Shown here: positions 61,043 through 64,000 of the stretch, piece after piece
Position numbering within the stretch: the first letter of the stretch is position 1
Layout of the letters: each line of letters begins with the position of its first letter
NCBI RefSeq assembly: GCF_003342675.1
Contig: NZ_CP031148.1
Coordinates: 1,860,001-1,924,000, forward strand
Origin: Haloplanus rubicundus
Lineage (GTDB): Archaea > Halobacteriota > Halobacteria > Halobacteriales > Haloferacaceae
Direction of reading: 5' to 3'
DNA: 64,000 bases
Program-made: the position numbers and the translations under genes
The notes under the pieces: model-generated
Databases searched by the model: none
Told to the model about the DNA's origin: nothing
The model's input: only the letters and a program-made list of their open reading frames with translations

Positions 61043-62182
61043 TTACGCGAGTGCCTCGGCGACGGCGGCGAGCGCGGCATCGAGGGCGTCGGACCGCCCC
61101 GACGCCGATTCGACGACGGCGGGCAGGTCCGCGGGCGTCCCGACGAGGAGTCGGTGCGCGCCCTCGCCGGCGACGGTCACGGGCGTCCCCCGGGCGGCGT
61201 CGGCGAGCGTCTCGCGTTCGGCGGGCGAGAGCCCCGAGAGTCCGAAGGTGCGGACGACGCCGCGCCGGGCGGCCGCCGCCTCGCCGCCGATCCGATCCAG
61301 ATGGCGGCGAAGCTCCCCGACGCTCGTCACGTCGAGTTCCTCGACGGCCACCTCGTCGGTCGTCCGCAGGCGGTCCCGCGCGAACACCTTGCCGATCAGG
61401 GCGGCGTCCCGCGTCTCCGCCACGTCGTGGGTGCGGATCACGTGCGCGCCGCGCTCGACGGCCATCGCGGTGGCCGCGAGGCTGACGGGGAGGGCTTCCT
61501 CCGTCGACCGGCCGGCGAGGTCACGGAGGAAGTTCTTGCGGTTGATCGAGACGAGGATCGGACGGTCGAGGGCGCGAAACTCCCGCAGGCGGCGGAAGGT
61601 CTCGCGGTCGTCTTCGAGGGTTTTGGCCTCGCTCCACCCGCCGAACGCGGGGTCGACGATGGTCTTGTCGGTGAGCCCCTCCCGTTGCAGGGCCGCGTAG
61701 ATGTCGTCCACGGCCTCGACGGCACCGGGGCGTTCGAGGTTCGGCGGGCTAGCCATCTTCGCGACGGCCACGTCCCGTTCGGCACAGACCCGCGGCATCT
61801 CGGGGTCCGCGAACCCACAGATATCGTTCACCATGTCGAAGCCGGCGTCGAGGGCCGCCTCGGCAACCTCGTGGTAGCGGGTTTCGATGGAGAAGACGGC
61901 GTCGCCGGAGACGCTCTCTATCGCCTGGACGGCGGTGTCGAGGCGGTCGAGTTCCTCCTCCGCGGTGAGCACCTCGAAGCGCTTGTTCGCCGACTCCAGC
62001 CCCACGTCGACGATGTCGGCACCCTCGCCGATCAGGTCCTCGTCGACGTACGCGGCGGCTTCGTCCGGGTCGTCGAAGACGCTCGGCGAGTACGGCGACT
62101 CCTCGCTGACGTTCAACACCCCCATGATCCGTGGCGGGTAGTCGTCGCCGATGCCGAGGCCCGCGGCGTCCACGTTGCGCAT
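61043..62182 (-). CDS. folP: Dihydropteroate synthase-like protein
   Basis: The product has 379 residues. The TIM-barrel core shows RIMGVLNVSEESPYSPS, ADIVDVGLESANK, MVNDICGFADPEM and ILVSINRKNF, in the order of FolP motifs. The last 110 residues form an extra domain without known function. It probably condenses the pterin diphosphate made by MptE with an aminobenzoate. The ATG at 62182 (MRNVDAAGLGIGDDYPPRI) was chosen because related proteins begin there. In-frame ATGs lie further upstream. Confidence 0.82.
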   Translation of the reverse strand: MRNVDAAGLGIGDDYPPRIMGVLNVSEESPYSPSVFDDPDEAAAYVDEDLIGEGADIVDVGLESANKRFEVLTAEEELDRLDTAVQAIESVSGDAVFSIETRYHEVAEAALDAGFDMVNDICGFADPEMPRVCAERDVAVAKMASPPNLERPGAVEAVDDIYAALQREGLTDKTIVDPAFGGWSEAKTLEDDRETFRRLREFRALDRPILVSINRKNFLRDLAGRSTEEALPVSLAATAMAVERGAHVIRTHDVAETRDAALIGKVFARDRLRTTDEVAVEELDVTSVGELRRHLDRIGGEAAAARRGVVRTFGLSGLSPAERETLADAARGTPVTVAGEGAHRLLVGTPADLPAVVESASGRSDALDAALAAVAEALA

Positions 62183-62279
62183 GAGCGTCCGTGGGGACGC
62201 GACGACCATATGCGGACCGGTCGGGGTGACGGTGGGCCGGACGATGTCGACCGATTCGCCGCGCGGACGGCGAGACACG

Positions 62280-62310
62280 CTCTTTTTATCCGCCCGGCCG
62301 CTACCGGGCG
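62280..62310 (+). promoter_or_regulatory. TATA element and start-proximal hairpin
   Basis: The run ctttttat at about 62282-62289 lies 25-32 bases before the ATG at 62314, as expected for a leaderless promoter. Between them CGCCCGG (62291-62297) and CCGGGCG (62304-62310) form a 7-base perfect inverted repeat with a 6-base centre, at the transcription start. It could be an operator. Confidence 0.5.
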
Positions 62311-62313
62311 ACA

Positions 62314-62910
62314 ATGGCTAAGGTCAACATCGGGCTTCGTGGCTGGCGCTTCGAGGAGTCCGAGGTGTTCACCGAGGACGGCGAATTCAAGCCCCTCGAC
62401 GAGGTGCCCGAGGAGCCTCGGGAACGGCTCGTTCGACTCACCTACCTCGTCGAACAGCCCTGCGACGCCTGTTATCTGATTCACGGCGAGGCGGACATCG
62501 AGCGGTGCGCACAGGCGGCCATCGTCTACGGCGAACCCGGCGACGAACTCCTGTTGTGTGCCGACCACGAGGCCGACTTCCTCTACTGGTACCGCGAAGA
62601 GGGGGGCAAGGCACACCGCGGCGAACCGACCTTCCGCGACCGCTTCCACGAGTGGTTCGCCGACGGCGGCCGCGCGCCGGCGGGCTACGAGGGGCTGGAT
62701 CACGTCGATACCGACCCCGACGGGCTTCCCGACCCGCCGGACCCCGAGGAGATCCATCGGCGCTTGAACGAGGGGTTCGAGGGCCGGCGGATCGACCTGC
62801 GTGAGGGGTGGGACGACGCGGACGACGCGGACGACGCGGACGAGAGCGAAGACGCCGAGGAACTCGACCTCGACGACGTCGACCTCGGCACCGACTACCC
62901 GTCGCGATGA
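62314..62910 (+). CDS. Conserved-looking cysteine-containing acidic protein, function unknown
   Basis: The product has 198 residues. A metal site is suggested by CDACYLIHGEADIERC and LLCADHEADFLYWY. The tail is a run of Asp-Asp-Ala repeats and further acidic residues (about 165-190). It overlaps the methyltransferase gene by 4 bases, so a role with RNA modification is possible but unproven. I recall similar haloarchaeal proteins without assigned function. Confidence 0.65.
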   Translation: MAKVNIGLRGWRFEESEVFTEDGEFKPLDEVPEEPRERLVRLTYLVEQPCDACYLIHGEADIERCAQAAIVYGEPGDELLLCADHEADFLYWYREEGGKAHRGEPTFRDRFHEWFADGGRAPAGYEGLDHVDTDPDGLPDPPDPEEIHRRLNEGFEGRRIDLREGWDDADDADDADESEDAEELDLDDVDLGTDYPSR

Positions 62911-63680
62911 GCCACGACCGCGACCCGCCGGTCGTCGTCGTCGTGGACGCCGAGACGCCGGGCAACGTGGGCACCATCGCCCGCGCGATGAAGAACTTCG
63001 GGCTGTCGGAGCTCAAGCTGGTGAACCCACCCGAACTCGGTCGCGACAGCGAGGCGTACGGCTTCGCCGGCCACGCCCGCGAGGACGTGCTCCCGAACGC
63101 CGAGGAGGTGACGTTCGACGAGGTGGTCGAGAACTACCACACCGTCGGCTGTACGGCCATCACCGGCGAGGACAGCCGTCGACACGTCCGCTTCCCGTTC
63201 AAGACGCCGCGGGAGCTGGCGGAGAGCCTGCGGACGGTCGATGCGCCGACGGCGCTCGTCTTCGGCCGGGAGGGCCGCGGCCTCGACAACGGGGAACTCG
63301 CCCGGCTGGACGAGGTGTGTTCGATCCCCGCGAGCGCCGACTACCCCGTCCTGAACCTGGGACAGGCGGCGACTATCCTCCTCTACGAACTCCGCGAGCT
63401 GACCGTCGAAGAGACGCAACTGCCCGACGTGGAGCGAGAACGCGCCGCGGAGGCGGACGTCGAGCGGTTCCACGACTTCGTGGCGGAGTTCCTCGACGCC
63501 AGCGGCTACAAAGAGATAAAGCGGGACAAGACCCGGCGACTGGTCCGCCGGCTGATCGGCCGCGCCCACCCGACCGACCGCGAGATTCACACCTTGCTCG
63601 GCGTGTTGCGTCGGGCGACGGGTCAGCTCGAACACCGATCCGAACTCCTCGCTGAGTACGACGAGCCGGATCGGTGGTGA
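62907..63680 (+). CDS. trmJ: SPOUT tRNA 2'-O-methyltransferase (TrmJ-like)
   Basis: The product has 257 residues. VVVVVDAETPGNVGTIARAM is SPOUT motif 1, VFGREGRGLDNGEL motif 2 and YPVLNLGQAATILLYEL motif 3 of the SAM-binding knot. The C-terminal 85 residues are a charged helical domain as in TrmJ, which methylates the ribose of nucleotide 32 of tRNA in known cases. Position specificity here is inferred. Confidence 0.88.
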   Translation: MSHDRDPPVVVVVDAETPGNVGTIARAMKNFGLSELKLVNPPELGRDSEAYGFAGHAREDVLPNAEEVTFDEVVENYHTVGCTAITGEDSRRHVRFPFKTPRELAESLRTVDAPTALVFGREGRGLDNGELARLDEVCSIPASADYPVLNLGQAATILLYELRELTVEETQLPDVERERAAEADVERFHDFVAEFLDASGYKEIKRDKTRRLVRRLIGRAHPTDREIHTLLGVLRRATGQLEHRSELLAEYDEPDRW

Positions 63681-63707
63681 CTCGTACGGTTTGCTGTGAA
63701 TCCGTAT

Positions 63708-63741
63708 CGGTGGTTCGCCAAGACGGACGAGCGAACCACCG
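63708..63741 (+). terminator. Inverted repeat downstream of trmJ
   Basis: CGGTGGTTCGC at 63708-63718 and its exact complement at 63731-63741, with a 12-base spacer, lie 27 bases after the trmJ stop and before a convergent small gene. It is a probable terminator without T tract. Confidence 0.5.
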
Positions 63742-63824
63742 GTACACAGTCACAACAATCGTCTCACGCCCCGGACCCCGAACACCTTGCCGTTACTTCC
63801 CGACCCACTGCTCCGTCCACGGCG

Positions 63825-63983
63825 TCAAACGACGCCGAGGACGATGGCGAAAAAGAGCAGTGCGGCCGTCACGAGCACGATATGACCGGCGGCTCCCACG
63901 ACTGCCGCGAGGCCGGCGGCGACGCGCTCCGGAATCGTCAACGGTTCGCCGAACAGTTCCCCTTCGAGGGAACGGACGCTCAT
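63825..63983 (-). CDS. 52-residue single- or two-helix membrane protein
   Basis: The minus strand codes MSVRSLEGELFGEPLTIPER, then Ala/Val-rich hydrophobic sequence to the end (AAGLAAVVGAAG, VLVTAALLFFAIVLGVV). It begins at an ATG at 63983 and ends at a TGA at 63825-63827. It is a small integral membrane protein of unknown role. It converges with trmJ. The segment continuing beyond the window edge may hold its promoter. Confidence 0.6.
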   Translation of the reverse strand: MSVRSLEGELFGEPLTIPERVAAGLAAVVGAAGHIVLVTAALLFFAIVLGVV

Positions 63984-64000
63984 TGTGACTCACCTCGGTT

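Overview
The window is high-GC DNA with acidic, Asp/Glu-rich predicted proteins, many GTG starts, and typically archaeal genes (archaellum export ATPase, CheF, HalX response regulator, halocyanins, XPB/Bax1, MptE). It comes from a halophilic archaeon (class Halobacteria). There is no rRNA, no complete tRNA, no CRISPR array and no recognisable insertion sequence. Coding density is high and no stretch longer than 300 bases lacks a gene.

Layout. (1) 224-15858 is a motility and taxis block. arlCE-arlF-arlG-arlH-arlI-arlJ run into a cheF gene and a DUF7504-like gene on the plus strand. A second cheF, a HEAT-repeat gene, cheR, cheA and cheB run on the minus strand, then cheW and a HalX-type response regulator on plus. 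cheY, cheC and cheD are not in the window. (2) 15862-20614 holds housekeeping genes (UspA, halocyanin, ThiR-like regulator, cupin, D-2-hydroxyacid dehydrogenase, M29-type peptidase) and a decayed histidine-kinase fragment. (3) 20746-23142 is a small module of tyrosine recombinase, DUF5805-type protein and SRAP protein, bounded by near-identical AT-rich inverted repeats, followed by a MarR-like/PemK toxin-antitoxin pair. (4) 24087-27676 is a GMC oxidoreductase operon with its subunit-3-like partner. (5) 27913-39263 holds membrane, nuclease, glycosyltransferase, bactofilin-like, regulator, YchF, aminotransferase and XPB helicase genes. (6) 39327-43108 holds a secreted ComEC-like metallo-beta-lactamase protein with DUF3006, then Bax1, the nuclease partner of XPB. 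(7) 43217-46227 is a metal operon of multicopper oxidase, ZIP transporter and plastocyanin behind a palindromic operator. (8) 46224-50937 holds a hydrolase, an AhpD-like protein, a PUA-like protein with an Nop2/RsmB RNA methyltransferase, and a DUF7344 regulator. (9) 51236-60106 is a cluster of secreted SipW/TasA-type proteins with its own signal peptidase. (10) 60191-63983 holds pterin/folate genes (mptE, folP-like), an SPOUT RNA methyltransferase and a 52-residue membrane protein.

How the genes work together. Block 1 is the archaellum motor/export platform plus the chemotaxis relay that reaches it through CheF. Block 9 is the strongest candidate for a little-described system. Five Tat/SipW-like precursors share a TasA-like core, one with a von Willebrand A domain inserted in that core. 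They precede a SipW-like signal peptidase and a long Ser/Gly/Asp-repeat surface protein in overlapping reading frames, which suggests an extracellular fibre or biofilm-matrix assembly line. Block 7 looks like oxidation-coupled metal uptake. Block 3 looks like a recombinase with its own inverted target sites.

Functions are assigned by reading motifs and recalling families. No database search was run.
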